In this document: positions 1 through 10,304 of the stretch, piece after piece
Position numbering within the stretch: the first letter of the stretch is position 1
How the letters are laid out: every line of letters begins with the position of its first letter
Assembly (NCBI GenBank): GCA_029582165.1
Contig: CM055890.1
Location: forward strand, 3,204,044-3,268,043
From: Portulaca oleracea
Lineage: Eukaryota > Streptophyta > Magnoliopsida > Caryophyllales > Portulacaceae
Reading direction: 5' to 3'
DNA length: 64,000 nt
The notes under the pieces: generated by a model
Told to the model about the DNA's origin: nothing
Database searches by the model: none
What the model saw: the letters and a program-made list of their open reading frames with translations, nothing else
Program-made: the position numbers and the translations under genes

Positions 1-435
1 ATTCAGTTTGGGCGTCACTGCCGTATTCCCGAAGGAACACAAGGCGAGAAAGGAAAACACAACTGTCTGCTAACGGTAACTACTAACAACTCAAAACAGA
101 ACTTTAAGACATCATAACGAAAACAAAATAAACAGATTTAAGGACTTCTAGACTCGTCGTCCTCACTTCTAATTCTCGTCCCCAGCATTTAGATCTTCAC
201 CTGAAAACAAAACATTTCAAAAATGAGGGGGAAATCTCAATAATGTCTACCCCTAACGTTTAAAACAGTTTAAGTTCATTTCAATTCATTTTAGGGAGAG
301 GGATCAAATCAAACGTTTTACAAACCTTTAACCTTTAACTGTTTTCCTCAACCCAACCAATCCATATTTTATTGTGCGGGCGGGATACCACATCCCTTAA
401 AGTAACAAATATCATACCGGATCCCAGATCCTCTG

Positions 436-689
436 CCTACCACAGGCTACGACCAGGGTCCCAGACCCTTTGCCTACCACAGGCTACGACCAGGATCCCA
501 GACCCTTTTGCCTACCACAGGCTACGACCAGATTATCAAGCACATTTCCGCCTACCACAGGCTACGACCAGGTTATCAAGCACATTTCCGCCTACCACAG
601 GCTACGACCAGGGTCCCAGACCCTTTGCCTACCACAGGCTACGACCAGATTATCAAGCACATTTCCGCCTACCACAGGCTACGACCAGG
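436..689. repeat. Minisatellite inside the left LTR, 7 units
   Basis: Seven copies of a 21-22 bp core (CCTACCACAGGCTACGACCAG) are separated by two alternating spacer types of about 15 and 18 bp (GTCCCAGACCCTTTG or TTATCAAGCACATTTCCG). The same array, in the same order, occurs in the right LTR at 6336-6587. Open frames across it merely translate the repeat in three frames and should not be read as genes. Confidence 0.9.
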
Positions 690-2594
690 ATCCCGCTTAA
701 AGTTTCACTTGAATTATTAGTATCTTATGCAAAACTCAACTCACAACTCTCAAGTCAAACCAAGTTATCAAAACGAGTATCAAAACTACTTATAAAAGAC
801 CATCATAATTTCTCAACTCATAAACCAATAATCACAAATACAACGCACAGTTATCCAAAACAGATAGTCATAATTCCACAAAAGTCCCCTTTCGGGATGC
901 AATTATCAAAACAGATTAGAAAACATTAAAACACATTTAAAGAGCATCCCGGTGGGGATTAGGGCATAGACAATTACCTAAATAACGTCACAGTACAGCA
1001 ATAAGGAGAACACACTTGAGCTCACTATCGTCACGCACTAACTCGGGCCTAGAATAAGAATAATTATCTAATCGAAACGCGTTCTAACGAAGTTAGTATT
1101 AACTATTAACTACCTAACCCATCCCCTAGGAACACTTAGGTTCCTATCATTTACGAAATTACACTTAACACCTCCAAGAAAACACATAACAAGATCACAT
1201 ATTATTTTCACTCAACAATTATTATAAATAGAAGCAAGCAGAGGACAGATTATAACGTTCACATAAAACGGGTCACAACTCGACTTCCCGATATCCTACA
1301 GGTCTGGTTTTGGACTTTTCGGAAACCTCGGGATGTCTACTAAAACTTCTATGTTGATGGCTAAGCCCAAATCAGTCCCGAAGGACCCTAAAAACACCCG
1401 CCTTTCCCATTGGTCCAGTTCTGACAGGTTTTGGTAAAACGGTTATAACTCGGGCTATACAAATCAAACGTTTGATCCGTAAAATTCCTACGGTTCCTAC
1501 ATCTAAGGGAACCTCCAGTCCAAAGGGTTTGATCAAAAGACAACTACACTAACCGTGGCAACACGATCTTTAGACACTAACGAAACTGTCCCGATAACTG
1601 GTTCTTATTTAATTTATAATTTCAGTTCTAACTTCCACCATTCGATCCCGGGGTCCTAATTTGGGCTCAAAACAGTAACTAGGGTCTAAGGTATAAATCC
1701 CAACTTAACTTAGGGTTCAAACATCAAACTTCCCATCATCAAAACCAAAATGCAACACATGAAATCAACTTTAATAATTTAATCTAATCCTAAAACATGC
1801 ATAAAAATATCATACACTAACATGGCATACCTTATGTGCATATATTCTAATACTAACCTTATAATAGTCATGCATGAAATATTAACACTATCCTAAACAT
1901 GAATTTCTTAACCAATAAACAAGAAGAAACCTTAAGAACATGTAAATAAACTATAAAGAACATATAAACATTTAAACTTCTAATCAAGAATCCTAAACAA
2001 AACTAATTTCTTTTAAACAAGATTAAATCAAGAACCAAGAACTAATAAACAATAAACTCAACCTAACTTATTTAGTCAAGATTAAACATGAATTAAACAA
2101 GAATGAACCCTAAGAAAAAAAATAAAAGAACATATAATATTTAACTTAATGAAACAAGAAACCTAATTAATTTTCAAGAATCAAGATTTAGCAAGAAACG
2201 AATTACTAACAAAGATTTAATTTAATTTAAACAACCTAATTTGTAAAACAAGAATTTAACCTAGATATTAAACTTCCAATTTCGTGCATATAATAATATG
2301 GTGGTCTACATAATTCATAAAGAAAATAAAGAATTATAAAGAAACACCTTTAAACCTAATAACCAACTATTACAACCTAATCTAATTACAATTTTATAAC
2401 ATAAAATTACACATATCAAGTAAACAAATTACACATACAAATAATAATTTACACATAATTACAACCAAGAAGAAGATTACAAATAATTTCCCTAAATTAC
2501 AAAATTACAGAAATAAAATAATAAAACTGATAATAATAATATTAATAATAATAATAATATTTCAAAAACAGAATAATAAAGGAAAAAGAAAACA

Positions 2595-3110
2595 ATTAGG
2601 GTTAGGGCTTTAGGGTTTACGTAGGGTTTCGAGGGGGGTTTCTTGCGGTTTTCCCGGCGACTGGGCGGACGGAGGTCGGGGGTGTTGGCGTCGGCGGTCA
2701 AGGTCGGCGGTCAGGGGCGGCGGCAATGGCGCGGTTCGAATCTCGACACTATGGTTCGCATCACAACCACCACAGCAGGCCTCGGTTTCCTCAGGTCTGG
2801 CTGCTGGGCGACTGCCTCCGGTGATGCGGCGGTGGCACGGGGACGACTAGGCGGTGGCGGCGTGACCGGTGATGACGTCTCCCGGTGGCTGTAGCGGCGG
2901 TACGACGACAGCAAGGGAGAAAGAGAGGGAGAGAGAAAAGAGAAAGAAAGAGGGAGGAGGGTGGCTGCGATGGTTGCGGTGGTGTCGACGGTGGTTTCCG
3001 GCTGTGGTGGCGGCGGCCATCTGGTGGCACGGCTGGGGTGGTGGCCGAGGGAGAGAGAGAGAGAGAGGAGAGGAGAAAGCTAGGGTTAGGGTTTGATGGA
3101 GATTAGGGTT
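2595..3110 (-). other. GC-rich transcribed leader part of the left LTR
   Basis: A GC-rich block in an otherwise A/T-rich LTR, bounded by telo-box-like AAACCCTAA motifs (minus strand) and a GA microsatellite near 3050-3075. On the minus strand it lies just downstream of the TATA-like box at 3130, so it would be the start of the R/U5 leader. Several short proline/arginine-rich frames run through it, but this LTR and the right LTR differ here by block substitutions and small indels that break those frames, which argues against coding. Confidence 0.5.
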
Positions 3111-3128
3111 TTGAGAGAGAATACTTAG

Positions 3129-3138
3129 CTTTTATACT
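3129..3138 (-). promoter_or_regulatory. TATA-like box of the LTR promoter (left LTR)
   Basis: Minus-strand GTATAAAAGC, followed about 25-30 bases downstream by CT-rich sequence and telo-box-like AAACCCTAA motifs, as at many plant transcription starts. The same arrangement is at 9040-9048 in the right LTR. It implies a U3 of only about 0.4 kb and an R/U5 of about 3.1 kb. Confidence 0.6.
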
Positions 3139-3504
3139 AACACCTAATTAAGGCCCAATTAATCTACTCTTAATCCTAACCCAATCCAACACTAGCACAA
3201 TTTAAAAAAAAAAACTGATTTTTCTAAAACAACTAATAATAATAATACTAATATTAATAGCATCATGTAGCAAATAATATTCACGTAATTAATCACATAA
3301 CTCAATAATATTAATAGTAATACTAATAATAAAAAGAGTAAAACTAATAATACTAAACCCATGAAATTACCGATATACCCTTGTTAGTCTCTCACGATCC
3401 TACGAGCTCAAGTGTTAGCAAAAAAAAAACACAAATGAATAATAATAAATAACGAAGTCAAACCTAAATTACTAACGACGTCACGGTCAACATCTTTGGA
3501 TTTT

Positions 3505-3661
3505 TCGGGGTTTTACATCATTACTTTCTTAAAAGAAGTTTCTTCCTCGAAACTTAAACTCAACAGCAACGGTCTCCCAAACGGAACTAACACTGGCGCT
3601 AACAAAAAATTCGGGGTTTTACATCATTACCTTCTTAAAAGAAGTTTCGTCCTCGAAACTT
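3505..3661 (-). repeat. Duplicated LTR-end plus polypurine tract
   Basis: The 51-bp segment at 3505-3555 (last bases of the LTR, then CATTACTTTCTTAAAAGAAG and following) is repeated with three or so changes at 3611-3661. So two LTR-end/PPT junctions lie 106 bp apart. The inner copy carries 13 bases of LTR end (TCGGGGTTTTACA) with no LTR behind it. On the minus strand the purine tract reads AAGAAGGTAATGA or similar directly before the LTR. Confidence 0.8.
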
Positions 3662-3713
3662 GACGTACCTTTAAGAGTAACACAGGTGAGGCTACTTGCT
3701 GTCATCTTCTCTT

Positions 3714-4832
3714 CTACTTTCCAGGTTCTTGATAACTTAAAGGTGAGGCTCTCTGGTTTTCATTGTTCCCATCATTTCCATTGCTTTCATTGTCATAGCC
3801 CTCCGAGGTCAACTGGGGACAGTGTCTTATGTGATGTTGGGGGCTCCCACACTTAAAGCATCCTCCCCTTACAATCCTTGTTCTACAATCTCGAGCATAA
3901 TGCCCAGGTCGGCCACAGTTTCGGCAGGTCGGGACATTCGAGGCGTCGTCTGAAGGCGATTGCTTTGCCAATTGTTGGGCGGAACCTCTTCTCTTAGTAG
4001 GGTTGAGGTGGGTTGAAGCAGGCAACTCTTTCCTCTTATGCCCTTGTATGCCAAGTTGTCGCTCCATGTCGTGCATTACCCTTTCTACAGTGAGGGCAAC
4101 ATTCAGCATATTCTGGTAAGACGTGAACTCACGTGATGACATCCGATCCTGAATTTTGCAGTTCAATCCATCCCAGAAACGATCCATCCTCAGTTGCTCA
4201 CTAGACACAAGAGCAGGTGCGAACCGAGATAGTTCGGTGAATTTAGTGGAGTAAGCAAGCACGCTACGCTCTCCTTGGCGTAAGTCCATGAATTCCTTTT
4301 CTTTCGCCTTTTGAAGGGACATAGGATAGAACCGATCTTTCAGCACAACCTTAAAATGGTTCCAATCAAAACCCGGTTCGGTTCGTATCTCCTTCACACT
4401 GGCCCACCATAGATCGGCCTCCTCCTTCAGGTGGTATGCAGCAAAATCCACCCGTAGCTCCTCGGGACAACGGGTTGTGTCGAAAATCTTTTCAATCTCT
4501 CTAACCCAATCTTCAAAGACTTTGGGGTCAGCTACCCCTGTATAAGTGGGCGGGTTAAAGCTATTAAACCTTTGGAGAAGAGTGGAGGGATCATCTTCCC
4601 TTTCTCCTCCTTGTCGATCCACCACCCTCTTCAGAAGATCCTCGTGCTTGTTAAGCATCTCAATCATCAGCAGGCTAGCAAGGTCGTTCCCTGGTGCTGT
4701 TGTACTCGACCCTGATATCAAGTGAGGAAGACGTTGGCGCAGTTCAGTTGCGGTTTGAGGGCGCTGTTCGGCTGCAGCTTGCGGGCGCTCCCGATTAACG
4801 TTGTTGGGTTGAGAGCCGTTTATGTCCGACAT
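3714..4832 (-). CDS. gag: Ty3/gypsy Gag (capsid-nucleocapsid) polyprotein
   Basis: An uninterrupted 372-residue frame. Residues ~108-230 have the plant retrotransposon Gag signature (FEDWVREIEKIFD, a DLWW tryptophan pair, FMDLRQGERSVLAYSTKFTEL). Two CCHC zinc knuckles follow at ~303-316 (CRNCGRPGHYARDC) and ~325-338 (CFKCGSPQHHIRHC), then a polar tail. Gag assembles the cytoplasmic virus-like particle and packages element RNA through the knuckles. The ATG at 4832 is the first in frame after the leader and gives a polar Q/R-rich N terminus usual for this family. The stop is only ~50 bases from the inner PPT copy, with no room for pol. Its intactness in an element without enzymes suggests selection on Gag or a recent insertion. 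Lineage is not certain; two knuckles rather than one is less common among plant gypsy Gags. Confidence 0.9.
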   Translation of the reverse strand: MSDINGSQPNNVNRERPQAAAEQRPQTATELRQRLPHLISGSSTTAPGNDLASLLMIEMLNKHEDLLKRVVDRQGGEREDDPSTLLQRFNSFNPPTYTGVADPKVFEDWVREIEKIFDTTRCPEELRVDFAAYHLKEEADLWWASVKEIRTEPGFDWNHFKVVLKDRFYPMSLQKAKEKEFMDLRQGERSVLAYSTKFTELSRFAPALVSSEQLRMDRFWDGLNCKIQDRMSSREFTSYQNMLNVALTVERVMHDMERQLGIQGHKRKELPASTHLNPTKRRGSAQQLAKQSPSDDASNVPTCRNCGRPGHYARDCRTRIVRGGCFKCGSPQHHIRHCPQLTSEGYDNESNGNDGNNENQRASPLSYQEPGK

Positions 4833-5810
4833 CCTGGTTCAAAGGGGTCGATTTAGACTACTAGGGTTCTTATTCTCACAACGTATTTACGAATTCTGAA
4901 GTTAACTACTCTCATTACACTAAAACATAAAAGAACTCAACAAGTAACAGAACCATAAACATAACTTTAACTCTAATCGCATTTAATAGCATCGCATTTC
5001 AACACTTTGGTACTTGCAACAAATTTCAAGGGTTCCATCTGTGAGATTAACTCCACATTTCACTTGATCATTTGCCAACATCCTTTCACTTTCATAAGAT
5101 TATAACAATAGCTCAAGAAAAGAAATTCATTATTTCATATCACTTGCACCCGAGCATAACATAAAGTTCCATTCTCTCCTAACTGGGGCTAACAAAAGCA
5201 ACAACCACACGGTTATAAATTTATACAACCAAACACTAATTACATGTAAGTATTACTACTTGGGACCAATTCCACTACTCTTTTACTAACTCTACTTAGT
5301 GTATTTTCATACGAAAGAGGGCTCCTGCGGACCACGATTGGGGTCCAATCAGGATCGTCAACTCATCCCCAGAGTCCTCCTCGGAGTCTGCTTCCACCTT
5401 GAACTCTACCAGAACCTTATCTTAAGGCTCGGTCTTTCATTGAGGCTACCTTCTCTGCAACCTAAAATTTCCAGCGACTACTCCTCGTATGTCCAGCTCC
5501 CTTTCAGCCTCCAAGTTCTCATCGGAGGTCTTCTTTTGCTTCCAGACCCTCCTTGGGGTTGCATTCCGTACCCACCTCGGGTTTCAAGTCTTTTAGAGGA
5601 GCTAAAGTCTCATGCTCATAACAAAGGTGACGATATACATCCCAACATATGAAAAAAATATAATAATCAAGCACAGACTTACAACATATAAGAAATCCAA
5701 GAAACAGACAAACATTCCATACCCCCATCCTACACTCATCACTCCGAACGTAGCATCCTAAGGTCTAACTAAACCTAAGGGACACTTAGGAGCTACCAGG
5801 TCGCAACCCA
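4833..5810 (-). other. Untranslated leader between PBS and gag
   Basis: About 1 kb with no convincing gene on either strand. Short open frames near 5299-5652 (plus) and 5519-5728 (minus) show no family signature. By position this is the 5' untranslated/packaging leader of the TR-GAG RNA. Confidence 0.55.
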
Positions 5811-5824
5811 GAGCTCTGATACCA
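5811..5824 (-). other. Primer binding site, initiator tRNA-Met type
   Basis: Minus-strand TGGTATCAGAGCTC lies three bases inside the LTR end (…GGGGCGTTACA). The first 12 bases match the 3' end of plant initiator tRNA-Met, the primer of most Ty3/gypsy chromoviruses. This fixes the element's orientation as minus strand. Confidence 0.9.
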
Positions 5825-6335
5825 TTCTGTAACGCCCCGGAAATTCAATTATAGAAAGTCAAAGTCAAACTAACGTTAACAGACAAAACTTAGCGGAAGA
5901 CTTCAAATTCAGTTTGGGCGTCACTGCCGTATTCCCGAAGGAACACAAGGCGAGAAAGGAAAACACAACTGCGCTAACTTAACTACTTACAACTCAAAAC
6001 AGAACTTTAAGACATCATAACGAAAACAAAATAAATAGATTCAAGGACTTCTAGACTCGTCGTCCTCACTTCTAATTCCCGTCCCCAGCATTTAGATCTT
6101 CACATGAAAACAAAACATTTCAAAAATGAGGGGGAAATCTCAATAATGTCTACCCCTAACGTTTAAAACAGTTTAAGTTCATTTCAATTCATTTTAGGGA
6201 GAGGGATCAAATCAAACGTTTTACAAACCTTTAACCTTTAACTGTTTTCCTCAACCCAACCAATCCATATTTTATTGTGCGGGCGGGATACCACATCCCT
6301 TAAAGTAACAAATATCATCGATCCCGGATCCTCTG

Positions 6336-6587
6336 CCTACCACAGTTACACTGTGGTCCTGCACCCTTTGCCTACCACAGGCTACGACCAGGATCCCAGA
6401 CCCTTTTGCCTACCACAGGCTACGACCAGATTATCAAGCACATTTCCGCCTACCACAGGCTACGACCAGGTTATCAAGCACATTTCCGCCTACCACAGGC
6501 TACGACCAGGGTCCCAGACCCTTTGCCTACCACAGGCTACGACCAGATTATCAAGCACATTTCCGCCTACCACAGGCTACGACCAGG
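6336..6587. repeat. Minisatellite inside the right LTR, 7 units
   Basis: Same array as at 436-689. Units 2-7 match in order; unit 1 is diverged (core continues TTACACTGTGGTCCTGCACC instead of the consensus). Confidence 0.9.
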
Positions 6588-8429
6588 ATCCCGCTTAAAG
6601 TTTCACTTGAATTATTAGTATCTTATGCAAAACTCAACTCACAACTCTCAAGTCAAACCCAACCCAAGTTATCAAAACGAGTATCAAAACTACTTATAAA
6701 AGACCATCATAATTTCTCAACTCATAAACCAATAATCACAAATACAACGCACAGTTATCCAAAACAGATAGTCATAATTCCACAAAAGTCCCCTTTCGGG
6801 ATGCAATTATCAAAACAGATTAGAAAACATTAAAACACATTTAAAGAGCATCCCGGTGGGGATTAGGGCATAGACAATTACCTAAATAATGTCACAGTAC
6901 AGCAATAAGGAGAACACACTTGAGCTCACTATCGTCACGCACTAACTCGGGCCTAGAATAAGAATAATTATCTAATCAAAACGCGTTCTAACAAAGTTAG
7001 TATTAACTATTAACTACCGAACCCATCCCCTAGGAACACTTAGGTTCCTATCATTTACGAAATTACACTTAACACCTCCAAGAAAACACATAACAAGATC
7101 ACATATTATTTTCACTCAACAATTATTATAAATAGAAGCAAGCAGAGGACAGATTATAACGTTCACATAAAACGGGTCACAACTCGACTTCCCGATATCC
7201 TACGGGTCTGGTTTTGGACTTTTCGGAAACCTCGGGATGTCTACTAAAACTTCTATGTTTGGCTAAGCCCAAATCAGTCCCGAAGGACCCTAAAAACACC
7301 CGTCTTTCCCATTGGTCCAGTTCTGACAGGTTTTGGTAAAATGGTTATAACTCGGGCTATACAAATCAAACGTTTGATCCGTAAAATTCCTACGGTTCCT
7401 AACATCTAAGGGAACCTCCAGTCCAAAGGGTTTGATCAAAAGACAACTACACCAACCGTGGCAACACGATCTTTAGACACTAACGAAACTGTCCCGATAA
7501 CTGGTTCTTATTTAATTTATAATTTCAGTTCTAACTTCCACCATTCGATCCCGGGGTCCTAATTTGGGCTCAAAACAGTAACTAGGGTCTAAGGTATAAA
7601 TCCCAACTTAACTTAGGGTTCAAACATCAAACTTCCCATCATCAAAACCAAAATGCAACACATGAAATCAACTTTAATAATTTAATCTAATCCTAAAACA
7701 TGCATAAAAATATCATACACTAACATGGCATACCTTATGTGCATATATTCTAATACTAACCTTATAATAGTCATGCATGAAATATTAACACTATCCTAAA
7801 CATGAATTTCTTAACCAATAAACAAGAAGAAACCTTAAGAACATGTAAATAAACTGTAAAGAACATATAAACATTTAAACTTCTAATCAAGAATCCTAAA
7901 CAAAACTAATTTCTTTTAAACAAGATTAAATCAAGAACCAAGAACTAATAAACAATAAACTCAACCTAACTTATTTAGTCAAGATTAAACATGAATTAAA
8001 CAAGAATGAACCCTAAGAAAAAAATAAAAGAACATATAATATTTAACTTAATGAAACAAGAAACCTAATTAATTTTCAAGAATCAAGATTTAGCAAGAAA
8101 CGAATTACTAACAAAGATTTAATTTAATTTAAACAACCTAATTTGTAAAACAAGAATTTAACCTAGATATTAAACTTCCAATTTCGTGCATATAATAATA
8201 TGGTGGTCTACATAATTCATAAAGAAAATAAAGAATTATAAAGAAACACCTTTAAACCTAATAACCAACTATTACAACCTAATCTAATTACAATTTTATA
8301 ACATAAAATTACACATATCAAGTAAACAAATTACACATACAAATAATAATTTACACATAATTACAACCAAGAAGAAGATTACAAATAATTTCCCTAAATT
8401 ACAAAATTACAGAAATAAAATAATAAAAC

Positions 8430-8431
8430 TG

Positions 8432-8472
<41 letters not shown>
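8430..8472. repeat. (AAT)n microsatellite in the right LTR
   Basis: Pure AAT run, longer and purer than the matching interrupted AAT tract near 2527-2566 of the left LTR. Confidence 0.85.
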
Positions 8473-8473
<1 letters not shown>

Positions 8474-9039
8474 TTTCAAAAACAGAATAATAAAGGAAAA
8501 AGAAAACAATTAGGGTTAGGGCTTTAGGGTTTACGTAGGGTTTCGAGGGGGGTTTCTTGCGGTTTTCCCGGCGACTGGGCGGACGGAGGTCGGGGGTGTT
8601 GGCGTCGGCGGTCAAGGTCGTGATCGGGCGGCGGCCAGCGATCTGTGGTGTTGGTGGCGCGGTTCGAATCTCGACACTATGGTTCGCATCACAACCACCA
8701 CAGCAGGCCTCGGTTTCCTCAGGTCTGGCTGCTGGGCGACTGCCTCCGGTGATGCGGCGGTGGCACGGGGACGACTAGGCGGTGGCGGCGTGACCGGTGA
8801 TGACGTCTCCCGGTGGCTGTAGCGGCGGTACGACGACAGCAAGGGAGAAAGAGAGGGAGAGAGAAAAGAGAAAGAAAGAGGGAGGAGGGTGGCTGCGATG
8901 GTTGCGGTGGTGTCGACGGTGGTTTCATTTGTGGTGGCGTACGTGCAGTGGTGGCAGTGGGGTGAGAGAGAGAGAGAGGAGAGGAGAAAGCTAGGGTTAG
9001 GGTTTGATGGAGATTAGGGTTTTGAGAGAGAATACTTAG

Positions 9040-9048
9040 CTTTTATAC
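9040..9048 (-). promoter_or_regulatory. TATA-like box of the LTR promoter (right LTR)
   Basis: Minus-strand GTATAAAAG in the same context as 3129-3138. As this is the 5' LTR it would be the promoter that makes the genomic RNA, with U3 at about 9050-9429. Confidence 0.6.
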
Positions 9049-9581
9049 TAACACATAATTAAGGCCCAATTAATCTACTCTTAATCCTAACCCAATCCAA
9101 CACTAGCACAATTATAAAAAAAAAAAACTGATTTTTCTAAAACAACTAATAATAATAATACTAATATTAATAGCATCACGTAGCAAATAATATTCACGTA
9201 ATTAATCACATAACTCAATAATATTAATAGTAATACTAATAATAAAAAGAGTAAAACTAATAATACTAAACCCATGAAATTACCGATATACCCTTGTTAG
9301 TCTCTCACGATCCTACGAGCTCAAGTGTTAGCAAAAAAAAACACAAACGAATAATAATAAATAACGAAGTCAAACCTAAATTACTAACGACGTCACGGTC
9401 AACATCTTTGGATTTTTCGGGGTTTTACATGAGGGGTCGGGGCGTTACAGATGGTATCAGAGCCGACCCGCGACCGTGAGTTGCGCGATGGGCCAGGAGA
9501 GCCATGGCGATCACCTAATGGCAAAGATTCTGGAGTGTATTGAGGCACAACGAAGACGTTGTGCACTTAAGTGGGGGTGAC

Positions 9582-9874
9582 TGTAATACCCCGAGTATGT
9601 GGTTAAAGTGTGGCTTAAAAGGATTGAATCGACTACTTATATCACCAAGGTGCACCTTCTTTTATGGTAGCTCATCCGTTGGGAACTCCTCAGTTAAGCG
9701 TGCTTGGCTGGGAGTAGTCAAAGGATGGGTGACCTCCTGGGAAGTTTTCCCAGGCAGCGTGTGAGCGAGGACGAAGCACGCTGGAAAGACTCGTGGTGAT
9801 TTGTGGGGCCAGTCAGCGATCCTTAAAGCGATTATTGGTAATGTCCGCGGCCCGGGAGCGGCCGGGGCGTTACA
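9582..9874 (+). repeat. Cassandra LTR (middle)
   Basis: Starts TGTAATACCCCGAG, ends GGGGCGTTACA, 293 bases. Same length as 10012-10304 with scattered substitutions. Confidence 0.9.
9652..9770 (+). ncRNA. 5S rRNA-derived segment in Cassandra LTR
   Basis: Bases ~9681-9745 closely follow the 3' two thirds of plant 5S rRNA: GAACTCCTCAGTTAAGCG (A-box region), TGCTTGGCTGGGAGTAG, and GGATGGGTGACCTCCTGGGA (C-box). The 5' third is diverged. In Cassandra this segment keeps the internal Pol III promoter of 5S genes. Here a TTTT run at 9745-9748 lies straight after the C-box, where a genuine 5S gene has GTCC, and could end Pol III transcripts early. It is not a functional ribosomal 5S gene. Confidence 0.88.
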
Positions 9875-10011
9875 GATGGTATCAGAGCCGACCCGCGACC
9901 GTGAGCTGCGCCAGTGGACGGGAGAGCCATGGGCAGTCACCTAGCGGGGCAAAGATTACGGAGTGTATTGTGGGGCGCAACGAGGACGTTGTGCGCTTAA
10001 GTGGGGGTGAT
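9875..10011 (+). other. Cassandra internal segment with PBS and PPT
   Basis: PBS TGGTATCAGAGCC at 9877-9889 (initiator tRNA-Met) two bases inside the LTR; purine tract GTGGGGGTGA at 10001-10010 directly before the next LTR. The upstream internal copy (9450-9581) has the same PBS at 9452-9464 and the tract at 9571-9580. No coding capacity. Confidence 0.88.
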
Positions 10012-10304
10012 TGTAACACCCCGGGTATATGGTTAAAGTGTGGCTTAAAAGTATTGAAATGACTACTCATATCACCAAGGTGCACCTTCTTTTATGGTAG
10101 CTCATCCGTTGGGAACTCCTCAGTTAAGCGTGCTTGGTTGGGAGTAGTCCAAGGATGGGTGACCTCCTGGGAAGTTTTCCCGGGTAGCGTGTGAGCGAGG
10201 ACGAAGCACGCTGGAAAGACTCGTGGTGATTTGTGGGGTCAGTCATCGATCCTTGAAGCAGTTATCGGTAATGTCCGCGGCCCAGGAGGGGTCGGGGCGT
10301 TACA
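10012..10304 (+). repeat. Cassandra LTR (right)
   Basis: Starts TGTAACACCCCGGG, ends GGGGCGTTACA. Right flank CCTTTACCC belongs to the chromovirus RT gene. Confidence 0.9.
10081..10200 (+). ncRNA. 5S rRNA-derived segment, second copy
   Basis: Same segment as 9652-9770 with A-box CAGTTAAGCGTGCTTGG and C-box GGATGGGTGACCTCCTGGGA intact and TTTT at 10175-10178. Confidence 0.88.

Larger units (their letters stand above)
1..3517 (-). repeat. 3' LTR of the TR-GAG element (truncated by the window edge)
   Basis: Window base 1 corresponds to base 5907 of the other LTR, so about 79 bases of this LTR lie outside the window. It ends at 3517 with ...GGGGTTTTACA. It contains the same landmarks as the right LTR: a 7-unit minisatellite near 436-689, long A/T-rich stretches, an AAT-rich microsatellite near 2520-2566, a GC-rich block near 2595-3080 and a TATA-like box near 3130. 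No host-type gene is visible; short open frames here come from the minisatellite or the GC-rich block. Confidence 0.85.
1..9429 (-). mobile_element. TR-GAG-type Ty3/gypsy retrotransposon (gag only, no pol)
   Basis: Two long direct repeats (1-3517 and 5828-9429) flank a 2.3 kb internal region. Read on the minus strand the order is 5' LTR (5828-9429), PBS matching initiator tRNA-Met (5811-5824), a ~1 kb leader, one gag gene (3714-4832), a purine-rich tract and the 3' LTR. LTR ends are TGTAA...TTACA. There is no protease, RT, RNase H or integrase anywhere between the LTRs, so the element must borrow enzymes from an autonomous relative. This matches the class described as terminal-repeat retrotransposons with a GAG domain. 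The two LTRs are very similar with only small indels, so insertion is fairly recent by inference. It inserted into a Cassandra LTR (right flank at 9430). The left flank is outside the window, so the target duplication cannot be checked. Confidence 0.85.
5828..9429 (-). repeat. 5' LTR of the TR-GAG element (complete, ~3.6 kb)
   Basis: Starts TGTAACGCCCC and ends GGGGTTTTACA, perfect TG...CA ends. It is collinear with 1-3517. Clear differences are in the first minisatellite unit (a divergent unit near 6336), the length of the AAT microsatellite (longer here, ~8431-8471), a block substitution near 8620-8655 and a deletion near 8930-8965 within the GC-rich part. Confidence 0.9.
9430..10304 (+). 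mobile_element. Cassandra TRIM, tandem chain of LTRs
   Basis: A 20-base LTR remnant (9430-9449), a 132-base internal segment, a 293-base LTR (9582-9874), a 137-base internal segment and a second 293-base LTR (10012-10304). LTRs have TGTAA...TTACA ends and contain a 5S-rRNA-derived segment, the defining feature of the Cassandra family. Internal segments begin with a tRNA-Met PBS and end in a purine tract, and code for nothing. The 5' LTR remnant stops exactly at the TR-GAG boundary. The right end abuts RT coding sequence at 10305, so Cassandra sits inside the older chromovirus. Confidence 0.92.

Noticed and set aside
372..929. Open frames of 70-185 residues across the LTR minisatellite (also 6275-6618)
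   Set aside because: All three frames translate the same 21-22 bp repeat units; no homology pattern and unit 1 differs between LTRs. Repeat artefact.
2492..3106. Arg/Pro/Gly-rich open frames on both strands of the GC-rich LTR block (also 8394-8994)
   Set aside because: Overlapping frames on both strands, broken by indels between the two LTRs; compositional artefact.
9652..10200. Functional 5S rRNA genes
   Set aside because: The 5' third is diverged, a T4 follows the C-box, and the segments lie within TRIM LTRs. They are Cassandra 5S-derived promoters.
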